64,000 nt of DNA from Tricholoma matsutake (taxonomy: Eukaryota; Basidiomycota; Agaricomycetes; Agaricales; Tricholomataceae): NCBI GenBank assembly GCA_026075535.2, contig AP026549.1, forward strand, positions 6,138,001 through 6,202,000, read 5' to 3'. A program made the translations under genes and the position numbers. This document shows, piece after piece, positions 12,055-22,679 of the stretch. Position 1 is the stretch's first letter. The number at the start of each line of letters is the position of its first letter. Under the pieces are notes generated by a model. The model was not told the origin of the DNA and did no database searches. It saw nothing but the letters and a program-made list of their open reading frames with translations.

Positions 12055-12861
12055 ATGTTCATATCACTTACAGCTGTTAGCAGGTCACAGACCCTATTAT
12101 CCATCCAGACAGCTGTGTCCTCTGCCCAGAGTGTGATTCACTCATTCATCTTGGAAAGGTCGGCATTGCAAATTACCACAAATGACATGTGGGAAGTACC
12201 ACATGCATGTAAAATAAAATGGGAGAAAGAGAGAGTGGTTGAGAAGACCAAATTGAATGCACTTGAATTCTTTGGGCCTCATCATAAGCCTGTTCCCTCA
12301 AACATTGCAACCCCTCCCCGAGTTCAAGCAACAACACTTCCTCTCCAAAATTCCCTGCCAAGGCCCTCCCAAATTGATCCATCACCCACTCCATCCTCCC
12401 ATGCCTGCAGTATTGCACTTCAAATCCTCAATTGGGTTTGGATGAAGATTGAGAGATTACCTGAGAGTGTTCCCGAGGCCTCAACCAGCCACACAGTCAC
12501 AGCATTCTCATTTAATCCAGTGGGGTGTGTTGAAGATGGCAAAGATGCCTGGGAGAAGTGGGATGGACCTTTAAAGAGGTTACTTCAACGAGATGCTGAA
12601 CAGCTTCATGATCTCATTGTTCGAGGGGAAAGAGGTTTGATTGGTCTACATAACTTTCTTCACTGCACCCGAAATCTTGAAGATCTGTTCATTTGCAAAT
12701 GTGGGAGTCCTGTTGGAAAGGCGGAGATTGATGCAAAGATGAACGTTATCCAATGCAAGAAGTCAGACTGTGAAACAAGATGGCAAGGGGGTTTGCAAAA
12801 TAAAAAATATGACCTAGGGTCAAATTTTTTATTTCAACCATCTATCAGGCACTTGAGCTGA
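12055..12861 (+). pseudogene. truncated repeat-associated protein with broken Cys-rich finger
   Basis: Open frame of 268 codons. The middle contains FNPVGCVEDGKDAWEKWDGP, then LKRLLQ and a helical stretch. Near the C-terminus ICKCGSP and, 17 residues later, CKKSDCETRW form the first four cysteines of a PHD-like zinc finger. In related agaricomycete proteins the finger continues with a tyrosine/histidine and further Cys pairs; here the frame runs after TRW into an unrelated, Lys- and Asn-rich tail, so the finger is cut off. The loss lies close to repeat-derived sequence. Function unknown. Family resemblance is from memory and moderate. Confidence 0.5.
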
Positions 12862-13362
12862 TCAAAATGGTGCCGAGTCACCCTGAGTGGCTCTGAGCCA
12901 GCTAAGCTGATTGAGATTGCCCAAAGTTGTGGGCTTGCAATCCAAGTTGTATTTATGCTTCAGTTATGTATTTTAACAGTCAAATAGGTTGTGTAGACTA
13001 TTATTACAAAAGAAACAAGTCATACTATTGAGTTTTGCACAGATCAGTATCTTTGATGAAATTATTTGGCTATGTTTATCTCCTCATATGAGGTCTTTAC
13101 ACTCCCCCACCTTTCCTAGTGGACTCCAACTGGAGTCCAACCAGACTGACCAGAGTCCGACTGGTCACCAGCCAACTGCCTGCAAAGTTGCCAGTCCAGT
13201 CCCAGTCCAGTCTGACCAGACTCCGAGTGGAATCCACTCAAACACTGGATTCCACTCGGACTGGTCCAGTGGAGTCCAGTAGAGTCTGGTTGGAGTCTGG
13301 TTGGAGTCCACTGGAAGTCCACTGGAAGTCCAGTCGGATTCCGCTGAAAAAGTGTGTAAGAA

Positions 13363-13438
13363 AAGGAATCGAACCCAGTTCCCTGTAGGTTGCTTATGTA
13401 ATTATAATACAAAATATAACCATTACACCACAGTACCT
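13363..13438 (-). repeat. tRNA-like unit (outward facing, left)
   Basis: Minus strand carries an A-box-like GTGGTGTAATGG (13420-13431) and a B-box-like GGGTTCGATTCC (13365-13376) spaced as in a tRNA gene. The stems do not fold into a good cloverleaf, so this is a tRNA-derived promoter or SINE head rather than a tRNA gene. It would be transcribed by RNA polymerase III toward the left end of the element. Confidence 0.65.
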
Positions 13439-13535
13439 TGTGTAAGGTATCATCTATTTGCATTAGGTACCATGGTGCAGCTGTGTATGACAAAGCATAT
13501 AGCCGCATCATCAAATGTGCCAGCTCATCACTCAC

Positions 13536-13557
13536 CACCACCACCACCACCACCACC
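13536..13557 (+). repeat. (CAC)n microsatellite
   Basis: About seven uninterrupted CAC units followed by interrupted CCACCA tracts to 13660. It creates spurious Val- or Thr-rich open frames on both strands. Confidence 0.85.
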
Positions 13558-13702
13558 GTTGACACTGCCTCCCTCCTCTCTGCTCTACCACCACCACCAC
13601 TGCATGGACACCCACTACCACTGCTCCCATGCCCAATCTGCCATCACCACCACCTGCAAACGAGCCGACTGGATGGAATGTGGGCCCAAACAACGGCCCT
13701 AT

Positions 13703-13768
13703 GTAAGTTTTTTTTTTGTTTGCTTTTTGTTTTTATAAACTAACTAACCTGTTTCTTTAGCTTTCTAG
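13703..13768 (+). repeat. intron-like module 1 of element 1
   Basis: 66 bp from GTAAGT to TTTCTAG with a long T-tract and CTAACTAAC near the 3' end, the architecture of a small fungal spliceosomal intron. It is followed by GTTATAATCTACTGGTAACG, which also follows the other copies. Confidence 0.75.
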
Positions 13769-13823
13769 GTTATAATCTACTGGTAACGACGCCACCACCC
13801 ACAAACGAGCCAATGCAGGCCAC

Positions 13824-13887
13824 ATAAGTTTTTTTCATTTGCTTTTTGTTTTTATAAACTAACTAACTTGTTTCTTTAGTTTTATAG
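13824..13887 (+). repeat. intron-like module 2 of element 1 (donor lost)
   Basis: 64-bp copy of the module; the donor is ATAAGT instead of GTAAGT, while CTAACTAAC and the TTTATAG end are kept. Confidence 0.7.
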
Positions 13888-13973
13888 CTTATAATCTACT
13901 GGTAACGACATGACCACCTGCAAACGAGCCAACATGGGCCCAAATGATGTGATCTGTGTCATTTGGGCCCTAT

Positions 13974-14038
13974 GTAAGTTTTTTTTCATTTACTTTTTGT
14001 TTTTATAAACTAAATAACTCATTTCTTTTGTTTTATAG
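13974..14038 (+). repeat. intron-like module 3 of element 1
   Basis: 65-bp copy, GTAAGT to TTTATAG. Immediately upstream (13935-13971) is the inverted repeat GGGCCCAAATGA / TCATTTGGGCCC that precedes several module copies in the window. Confidence 0.75.
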
Positions 14039-14059
14039 GTTCTACTCTACTGGTAACGA

Positions 14060-14690
14060 TGGCCCAACGTGAGACAACCCAACACACCCACCCCATGCCT
14101 ATGAGCCCCTGCTCGTAGGGTGGATTGTGAGTGTGTGCAGTTGATGATGGTGATGATGCTGCTGCCTACCAGCACCAGGACCCCCAGAACGCAAAGCACT
14201 GGGGCCAACGACACACCACTGCCTCCAGCCCCTTGAGCAACTCCTCGGGGGGGTGGATCATGGGTGGAATGGCACTGGTGACAACAGTGAACAGGGGATG
14301 ACAGGGCAATGCCGACACCAACACGGAACAATGGGAATCAACCCAGACCTGATGACACCTATGCCAGCCCCCTCCTCCCTGTCCAAATGGGATGTGAGGG
14401 TGTCAATAAAGGATAGGAGACAGCAGAGGGGTACCAGGAGACCTGCAGAGCAGGATACCCACCTACCCCCTCCCTTGCATGCCACATCACTGACCCCTCC
14501 CCCCAACCCCTCCAGACTAGGAGACCTGCAAAACTGACAACACACCCACCCCACGCCTGCAAGCAGAGGCTTGCAGGGTGGATGGGTGGTGAGAGCCCAT
14601 GCTATGGCGACCACGGCACCCATCCCCATGCCTGTGAGCCTCTGCTCATAGGGTGGATGATGGGTGCAGCTTGCTACAGTGATGGACACA
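14060..14690 (+). repeat. covarying hairpin array of element 1
   Basis: Copies of one stem-loop within CCACCC...GGGTGG outer arms. Cores: CTATGAGC/GCTCGTAG (14099-14118), a weak copy near 14227-14250, CTGCAAGC/GCTTGCAG (14557-14576) and CTGTGAGC/GCTCATAG (14632-14651). Loops are four bases. In the last copy the outer arms are GCACCCATC and GATGGGTGC, also paired. Changes on one arm are matched on the other or form G-U pairs. Confidence 0.75.
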
Positions 14691-14734
14691 TGCGAGGAGG
14701 GGTGGGCGATGACACCCACTCCAGATGGCATGCC

Positions 14735-14995
14735 CCAACCCCCCCTCCCCTGCATTTTGTGTGGGGAGGGGTCTTTATTATTTTTAATTTATCTCTGCCC
14801 CCCCCCCCCCTTGCACTGAATGCGAGGGGTATATATATTGTAGTACTTATGAATCCCCCCCTCATGCCAAATGTGGTGGTTTAGTTTTTTTATGTACATA
14901 GTAGTAATCCCCCCCCCTCTCGCATCTTGTGAGAGGGGTTTTTTTTTGTTTATTATTATATTATACCCACTCCCTTGTGTCCTACATGAGGGATG
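14735..14995 (+). repeat. hairpins followed by T-runs, element 1
   Basis: Successive C-rich/G-rich stem-loops, each followed by T-rich sequence: near 14740-14785, 14802-14835, 14850-14890, 14910-14950 and 14970-15000. They resemble stacked terminators or structured 3' ends. In a eukaryote the T-runs could end RNA polymerase III transcripts. Confidence 0.55.
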
Positions 14996-15097
14996 TGGTT
15001 AATTAAAAAATTTTGATCTTAATTGTTTGAAAAATGCCTCCTCGAAGAATATGAAAAGGTGAATCATAAATAAACCTTATATTGATCCCTAATAAGT

Positions 15098-15190
15098 CTC
15101 CTGTGGCTCAAGTGGTTGAGCACACTTGTTTGGTTTGTCATGTGATTCCTTATTGTGAGGTATTGAGTTCAATTCCTGCAGTACACAAAT
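15098..15190 (+). repeat. tRNA-like unit (outward facing, right)
   Basis: A-box-like TGGCTCAAGTGG (15104-15115) and B-box-like GAGTTCAATTCC (15165-15176) on the plus strand, reading out toward the right end. A close copy lies at 49812-49905 in element 2. Confidence 0.68.
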
Positions 15191-15420
15191 TTATTTTGTG
15201 GGTACTTTATGAAATTCACCAAGTCCAAAGTCCTTTGAGCTCATATCTAATTGACTTATCATTTGGTTGAAATGCATTCCACTCAGACTCCAGTTGGACT
15301 CCAGTGGGGGATTGAACTCTACATGACTTAGTGTAGTTCAATTGGACTCCACTCAGACTCCAGTCAGTCTGGTCAGAGTCCACTAGGACAGGTGGGGGAC
15401 TGTAAAGTACTGCCTCGTAC

Positions 15421-16005
15421 CTATTACAAAACATGCTCGAGAGATGGCTCTGGGGAGTAGGGTATAACAACATGTATTCAAAATGGCAGTAGGGACTCCT
15501 ACAGAGTGTTTTATAGTGTTTTAAGAACATTTAAGGCCCTCCAGTTGCTCTGAATTTGAGGCAACTTAGGGCATGGCTTGACCGGCTCTGGGCGGCTCTG
15601 AGCTGCAAGCCAATTTATCAGCACAGCTGGCCCAAAATAGCAGCTTGGCTCAATGGCTCGTGGCTCTGAGCTGTGCCGTTGGCAACACTACTCCTTACAC
15701 TTAATAATTGCATTTGACAGCAACTTCAAAGAATTGACCACCTCTCCACAGAGGCATCTGTTCAAGGTATTGAGTACAGGTTTTCTCAGGACCTGTTTTT
15801 GCTTGGATCACCTGGTTTCTTCAATGATTGCAGCATTCTCAGTGCTGGCAGCAACAGTTCCCTCAATTACTCAGATATCCTGCTGAGTTGGGCATATCAT
15901 TGTCAGTGCTGGTCCGTTCAGTAGGCGGTCCCTGCAAGGTTTCAGGATCCTCATTTCCCTGCACACCTTTGTGAGTAATTGCTCTTCACAAGGTTTTGAT
16001 AACAC
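15421..16005. other. decayed repeat sequence
   Basis: Contains GGCTCTGAGC-type repeats at 15580-15680 and ends a block at GGCAACACTA (15690), which looks like the right end of a TAGTGTTGCC-type hAT element. No matching left end or duplication was found. No gene. Confidence 0.35.
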
Positions 16006-16267
16006 TCATGTGTCAATGGCCTGTGCAGGAGCCAATCGATGGCTCTGAATTGGTCCTGAATGGCTGATTGTCAATGGAACTGCAGGTGCTTTTGGTCCTT
16101 TAAAATGGTTGAACAGGTTTGCATTCTTCTTCCTCCTATGCTTGTCATGCTTTTCTCCAGCATTTTTGCAGGCATCACTTGCCCAATGGTGTTTTTCAAG
16201 ATTGTTTAGCACTGCACTTCCACATTTCACTTGTGTTCTGCAATCTGGACAAACAGTGTAACCATCA
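16006..16267 (-). pseudogene. zinc-finger N-terminal fragment of a repeat-associated protein
   Basis: Minus-strand frame reading VCPDCRTQVKCGSAVLNNLE followed by KHHWASDACK and a basic stretch, then a Pro-rich segment. The C-x2-C...H...C spacing is that of the small finger at the start of many uncharacterised repeat-associated agaricomycete proteins. The rest of such a protein is not found downstream, so it is a fragment. Function unknown. Confidence 0.45.
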
Positions 16268-17948
16268 CATCCAATGTTAATGCTTGTTCAAACTAAAACC
16301 AGTATTGTGCTGCCTACCTTCTTTTCAGGCTCCATTTCAACAAGAATTGCATGGAAATTGGAATTGTCAATTTTTGCCACCTTGCAAATTGGTTGATCTG
16401 GCCCAATCACTATTGTATTTTAATTAAATTAGGGGCTTTTTTACTGCTAAAGGACTTTGTTCATTTCCTATAGCTATGTACAACATCTGAGTAGTTATTA
16501 TAACCTTCAAAATCATGTTTCAAGACCTGTATATAGAGAGGTCCAAAAAAAATTTTGGGGGCCTTTGGCCAGAACTAACTAACTGGGTACCGGTCCAGGA
16601 TTCAGATTCCCAAACCCCTTGCAAGATGGGTGAGTAAATTATATGACTTCTCATCGTCAATCAACAACTGACCCATCTCTTCCAGTACCATCTGGAATGT
16701 ATTGGCTTCAAGAGAGCGGTGGGGAGTTGGGTATACCCAGCTTGCAAGGGAGGGGATATTCGAGCCAAAAAACAGTGTTGATTAGGGTAGAGATAAGTAG
16801 CTATATCCCAATCAATTTAAGGGACTGAATGTTAAATTGAACTAAATTCAGAACTTAGTTTGGCCAACACCCGCATCAGCAGTGCCATTGGCACATCAAT
16901 GGTAGAGCAGCCACACCATGTTGCATGTTGGAAACATTGTCCATAGTATTCTGCTCGACACCAGAGGGCAGTGGCAGCTGTACCTAGTCCCCCTTTTCTT
17001 TTATAATCCATGTTTTCCTTATTTTGTATAGTATGAATTGGATTTGTAGCCTTGTAGGCCTTAAAGTGTATTGAAAAACAATGGACTGTACAGAAAACCT
17101 ACAACTAGTACAAGGTAATTCATGTGGGGAGAATATTAGCAAGAAAAAACAGCTTCTGGCCTTGACTTGCACCCAGATGAGCAGGTTCTCAACGATTTGA
17201 TCAATGGCTGTCATACCGCCCAATTCATGTGAAAATAATGTTGATGTGTCAGCCAAATAATTGGGGGCACTGTTACCCAAGCTTAAATTGAGCTGAGCTG
17301 CTCTAAATCAAACTGATGGTGAGCCGAGTTTCCTTAAATCAAGCTTAAATTGAGTCTAAATTGAATCAGTTCATGTTAAATTGACCAGGAATACATAAGT
17401 TACTTAGCACTCAAAACTGAGCTTATCACTGCAAACCAGTGGTGTAAGGTGTCATGTTCAGCCATATCTGCCTATCAGAGGTTCACAATGGATTGGAAAG
17501 CACAGTAGGATTTGGAACCTGCAAGTAAATAGGGGATACACTGGATGGACAGTCTGCTACTCTCTACTGGCTACTGTAGGCTGCCATCTCGTGACATGAT
17601 GCATATCCGAGGAAGTGCGTGTGGGCGATGTTTACCCTGACACCAAATAGCCGAGGCTGCCGTGATGGCCACTTAGTCATCCAATCACCTTAAAATGTTC
17701 AGCATAAGTGGAACAACTTTTCGAGTTTAAAACCTGTTTACGCAAGTCCAATAGCAAGTGGTATGCCATGGCGATGCTTACGCCTCTACACTGCATGGCA
17801 TGCACATGAAGACTCGTGCTTGAGTCTACTACAGCGCCATGCGCCCAAGAGTTCATGCTGAACTTTTATTCCATTGCTTGGACTCACATGATGCTTCAAC
17901 TCCTATTCCTAGTGAGAAGTGTGAATCACAGAGTTTTGTTGTCTCAGA
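16268..17948. other. no recognisable gene
   Basis: Short frames only. Repeated TTAAATTGA motifs occur at 16828-16850 and 17283-17385. It may hold the left flank of the retroelement that follows. Confidence 0.35.
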
Positions 17949-18051
17949 CACTCTCTGCCTCTCACACTCTTCTAGGTAAAGGTTTTTAAGTTATTATCCT
18001 TCTCTCTGACTCTCACACTCTTGTAGCGTCATTTCTTGTGATCATCAGCTC

Positions 18052-19560
18052 ATGTATTTTGGTTCTGTAAAATTATACATTGTTCTACTCATGACAAGTG
18101 ATGCTCATGCCTCCTATTTTGGACAATATACTGCACCCTCTGCAGACCAGGCAGCAGCTGGGACCTCTACCAGAAGAAGCATCTCTAATAACCAGTCTGT
18201 GCAAACCCTTGGTACTGCAGCTGCCTCTGCAAATGAGAATAGGGGAACCAGCAGTGAAATTAGCAATCAATCCATGCAAGATGCCCCTGTTAGACAGACT
18301 GAGCAATGCGACAAGTCTCCAACAGGACCCAAGCACGGAAGAAGCACATTCCAAACCGACATTGTCTCGAAGTTGGACAACCTGCTCCAGGACTTCAGAC
18401 AAGAAAAAATGTCATGAATGGAAACCTTATATCAGGTCTTATGCACCTTGCACACAGCTGGACTTGAGGAACCAGACAGGCATGCTACACTTGAAGAATA
18501 CACACTCTATATTGACATTATCATCTCTAAGCACAAAGATGTGGAACATCAAGGATTGGTGGCAAGAGCCAAACTGAACTGCTGAGAGCATGGAGAGGAG
18601 AGTGTTGGATGAGGAGAGCGGGACATTGGGGCCAGAGATGGAAGTGCAAGGGAGGAGGAGGCTGAACAACTCCTTCGATGCATCTGCAAGGAATTACTTC
18701 ACAAGAGATGATGGAGTGTATCAAGTTCATCAGGATCAAGTGATGACTCATTGTCTGAAAGAAGAGACGGCAAATCCAACAAGAAGAAATGAGTCTACCA
18801 ATCACAACTACCTTGGTACTCTGCAGAGGTCGCTGCTGAAGCTAGGAAAGTTGACGAGAACCGGAGAAAAACAAGAGAGACACTCGCCATATTCCAAAAG
18901 GACTTCAACTTCGCTGAGCGAGAAATCCATTGAGCATCAACAGCTCCACAAGGTTTCCCTGAGTCAGAGTGGAAACAAATCTTCAAGGGAGAAGCGATCA
19001 GCCTCGACGTCATCTTCAGTAACCTTCACCACATTGCCCCTCCTAAAGAGAATGTGAGATGCATCGGTGGAACAGAAATTTCTCTTGGAAAGACAGATCC
19101 AGCTAGAAATGTCCAAATGAGTAGTGACTGGACTGTTGCATGGCACACAGCCTCCAAAGCAATCATCTTTGCTTTCCATCACAGATCAGAAGAGTTGCGA
19201 GAATGGGGAGACTACATGGCATCTGAATTTTCAGCCAAGCAAGTCAGCATGCACCACAAGCTTATCGCCTTTGACAAAGCAGTCAGGGCAATGGTTGGGG
19301 GGGGCCAAGCAGTCCTCACAGACCGAGATCAATTCGCCTATCTATACTCAGCCTACCTTCTTCCAGACAGAATCCAGGGAGGATCATCCACGTGGCTCAT
19401 TGTCGGGGACCGTCCCAGGGAATGCACTTCTGAATCATGTAGACAGTTCAATACTGCCAAAGGATGCCGCCATACAGCCAGCACTTGCAGATACCGCCAC
19501 ACATGTCTCAAATGTAAACAATCTGGACATGGCCAAGGTAGCTGCACTCAGCAGAATTGA
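18052..19560 (+). pseudogene. Gag-like protein of the DIRS/Ngaro-like element
   Basis: Coding stretch with several stops and frame changes (stop at 18417, further breaks to about 18990), then open in one frame to 19560. The C-terminal part has a CCCH-type finger (C-x8-C-x6-C-x3-H) directly followed by a perfect zinc knuckle CLKCKQSGHGQGSC (C-x2-C-x4-H-x4-C). Before them is an alpha-rich region (DWTVAWHTASKAIIFAFHHR) typical of these Gag proteins. It would bind the element RNA. It is not intact. Confidence 0.75.
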
Positions 19561-19565
19561 TGTGG

Positions 19566-22500
19566 CTTATGGGATGCAACCTAAGTATCTCTGGTACAAC
19601 TTGTGGAGCAGCAAGGAGGAAGCAAACATTGGGAACACATCCGCTCTGCCAAGCCTTGCTGACTGGACTGAATATGCTAAGCTGCTGCCCAGTGTCCCCG
19701 ACTATGAATTAGCTAACGGTGTCGCTATGAAAACTATTAGAGAAAATCCACACCTTTTCAAGATTGTTATGCCAATCAATATCAACCATTTCAAAGAATT
19801 ACTCATCACCCATCCTAATCGCCCATTTGTCAATTCAGTCTGTACAGGTTTATGTGAGGGTTTCTGGCCATGGGCAAACACACACTACAATACATACCCG
19901 AGCATGGTAGACAAATCTCTTGGGATGCTGCAGAAGAAGGAAGAAGTTGAATTCTTGCAGAAACAAAGGGATCACAAGTGCTTGAAGGGGAGATTCTCTG
20001 GACCTTTTGGTCGAGATCTCCTCCTGGGAATGCATGCCTCACCTATTCACATAGTGCTGAAACCCCACTCTGTGAAACTTTGGATGGTGATTAATCAAAG
20101 TGAGGGATCCTACTCGCCAAACTCAATGATCAAGCGCAATGATGTCAGGGGCTTCCCCTTGGACAACATGCAACACCTAGGAGAAGGCCTACTTGCACGA
20201 CACTGAGACAAGCCAAACCAGTCATTTGTACTCTACAAGTCGGACATTGCAGAAGCCTACCGTCTACTACCTATGCACCTGCTTTGGCAAATCAAACAAG
20301 TAGTCACAATCGACAGAGAATGAGACTTGGATCGAAATAACTGTTTCAGCAGATGCTGATGATGCTCAACCCAGAAACCCAAACAAAACCCACAAAAAGG
20401 CTGCGGATGGTATAACACAAGTCAGAGGAAGGTTGTGAGGCCCTCTAGATGTCACCTGTCAGATCGACCATCAAATAGTCATAAAACAACTGCTTGTCGA
20501 AGCAGTTCAAAGCTAAAAGAATGTGTTTTGAGGACTTTTGATGATTTTCGAGGAGTTGCAATGATTTTTGAGATGTTGCAATGATTTTTGAGATGTTGCA
20601 ATATTTTTCGAGGTTTTTTTGAAGAAGTTTCGAGGAATTTCGAGTGCGCGAATATGTTTGGAGGCAAGATTGGGGGACTAGATGAGTAGTAGAAGCAAAG
20701 CAAAGGTGAATCGAGGAAAATGAGAGTGAAAATAGCATAATGCGAGGAATCTCGAGGATCTTCGAGGATTTTCAAAGAAGTTTAGCATAAAACACCAGAC
20801 TTCAGACTGAATAAGACTAAACTGAACTCTCAAATCACTGTGATCTGGGAGGAAGACAATGACTTTCCTTGTTTTTCTTTGTATCTAGTACATCTTTTGA
20901 TATAAAATAAAGAAACTACCTAATAAGGCTAGAGAACATGAGGCAAACATGTGGAAAACTCGAGGCAAAAGATAATAGAAGTATATCAGAACAATAAAGC
21001 GAGACTAGAAAGGGTGAATATAACACATGATGAAGAAATAATAAGAAAGAATAGCTAAAAGCAGACTGTCCTTGTTATAAATTGAATAAAACATTGGAAA
21101 CTGCTTTGAGCGGATTGTATGGGTGCACATGTGGTCGAAATGTGTTCGAGATACTCGAGATAGTGTCCCATGTGTCCAGCATGCATCCAAAGATTGTTCG
21201 AATAGGAAATACTGTGTCCGAAGATGTTTTTTGAGGTTCGATATTTTTCAAAGATTTTCAAAGTTTCTTTGGACTTCATTTGTGGCCCAAAATTGGTGTG
21301 ATATTGTTCGACAATGGTAGGGGATATGTCTGGCAGTGTGCGATGACCATTCGGATAGTGATATAGTGTCTGATGTCAATTTTAGATGTTCGATGATTTT
21401 TGAAGTCAGTCAAGGAAATATCGGACTTGTTCGAAGGCCGATATCGCTACGATATTGCTCAAGACTGGTTCAGAACTCATTGACGATGTTCCAAGTGTAT
21501 ATCCTGAGCTGTATGAAGGTTGGGGGAATTGTATTATGGTGGCCAAAGGCATACGAAGAATTTCGAGGTGTTGCAAAGAGTTTTGAAGTGTTGTGAAGAA
21601 TTTCGAAGCATTCTCGTGACTTTGTAGAGGTTTGTAGAGGTTTGTAGAGCTTTGGAGGGGTTCATATGGGTTCGTAGAGCTTCAACAACAATTGTAGATG
21701 TGTTTTCCAAGCTTGAACGACAAGGTGGACCTATCAACGCGGTTCAGCAGGAATATACATCATTTTTGATGGACTTGTAATGTGGATTGGCAACAATGTG
21801 CATTTGATTGTTGATCTCTGGATGTACATGGATGATTCCTTTGGGATTGACAAGGAGGGGAACGTTGTGTGGTACGAGCAATATGGAAAGTACATGCCAA
21901 GGAACCAAGTCAAGCTTCTGTCCCTATGGGACAAATTGGGGATTCTGCACGAAGTGCACAAACAGTTGTCTGGCGGAAAGTTGACGATCATCGGAATCAA
22001 GGTGAATGCTAACAGCCTGACTTTCATGCTTCCCAAGCAAGTTTTAGATGATCTTCTGTGCGAACTCGAAGAATTCACAGCATGGCCAGTGAAGAAAAGG
22101 GGAGCTGCATGGATGCTACGACGATGGCAAAGGCTAGCAGGATGGATGAACTGGAGTTTCAATGGGCCACCTCCAAAACGAGCTAGGAGTGAAATTATTA
22201 TCTTCAGTGTCCTGGAGTGTGGATGATGCTGACAAAATTGTTTTCTGTGATGCATGCATGCAGGGAATGGCTTTCTGGTTCCCCAACCGTCAACAAGGTT
22301 TTTACTCACCTGTCCCTTGTTCCCTAATGGGTGAAACAATCTTCTTCTATGAAGTGGTTGCGGCTACTAGTGTGATGGACAACTTACGTGAAAGGGAACA
22401 CAGCTCAAAAATTGTCCTATATACTGACCGCTTGAACACTGTTGACATATTCAATTCTCTCTGGTGCCTGTCCACATTCAATCCTCTACTTCTTTTTTGC

Positions 22501-22670
22501 GTCAACACCTGCATTACCAACAAATTCCACTTATGAGTACTCCACATTCCTGGTGTGAAAAATGAAGTGGCAGATGCAATTTCCCAGCATAATTTTGGAA
22601 AGGCACTGAAGCTGGTGCCTAACTTACAGCTTTCATTGTTTCAACCCCCACACTGCGCAACACTGGGGGC
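19566..22670 (+). pseudogene. reverse transcriptase-RNase H of the DIRS/Ngaro-like element, split by solo LTR
   Basis: The N-terminal half (about 19560-20350) contains NPHLFKIVMPININHFKELL, FVNSVCTGLCEGFWPWA and, after a TGA, LYKSDIAEAYRLLPMH, the first catalytic Asp region. It stops at DLDRNNCF where the solo LTR is inserted. The second half resumes at about 21740 with IIFDGLV..WIGNN and the catalytic YMDD at 21825-21836. An RNase H-like segment follows (VFCDACMQGMAFW, FFYE, YTD, then VADAIS at about 22570). TGA stops at 20204 and near 20322 and the insertion make it non-functional. Confidence 0.8.
20357..21736 (-). mobile_element. solo LTR (long variant) inside the DIRS/Ngaro-like RT
   Basis: 1380 bp, starting TGATGATGCTC and ending GGACCTATCA on the plus strand, the same ends as the 1.0 kb LTRs at 6496 and 9713. 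Most of its length aligns with them; extra sequence is present near 21310-21480 and 21515-21700. No internal element sequence follows, so it is a solo LTR left by recombination. Flanking 4-mers ATGC and ACGC differ by one transition. It interrupts the RT codons after NNCF. Confidence 0.85.
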
Positions 22671-22679
22671 AACCAAAAA

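Larger units (their letters stand above)
13090..15412. mobile_element. composite hAT-like element 1 (CTTTACACTCCCCCACC ends)
   Basis: 2323 bp with inverted ends: left GAGGTCTTTACACTCCCCCA, right (reverse complement) CAGTACTTTACAGTCCCCCA. Both continue into CCTnTCCTAGTGGACTC. Flanking 8-bp duplications are CCTCATAT (13082-13089) and CCTCGTAC (15413-15420), 6 of 8 identical with two transitions. Short repeats built on GGAGTCCACTGGAAGTCC fill both subterminal regions. Inside, in order: antisense tRNA-like unit, (CAC)n tract, three intron-like modules, covarying hairpins, hairpins with T-runs, sense tRNA-like unit. No transposase. Element 2 at 47860-50140 has the same order and ends. Confidence 0.85.

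Noticed and set aside
13363..13438. Genuine tRNA gene on the minus strand
   Set aside because: A and B boxes are good but acceptor and T stems do not pair, so only a tRNA-derived promoter is claimed.
13116..13565. 149-codon minus-strand frame and overlapping plus-strand frames of 89-145 codons
   Set aside because: They arise from the GGAGTCC-type subterminal repeats and the (CAC)n tract of element 1.
14258..14755. 165-codon minus-strand frame
   Set aside because: It runs through the hairpin array of element 1; amino-acid content follows the GGGTGG repeats, not a protein.
12862..15690. An outer hAT element ending at GGCAACACTA (15690) with element 1 nested inside
   Set aside because: The right end looks plausible, but no matching TAGTGTTGCC left end or 8-bp duplication of CTCCTTAC was found on the left.
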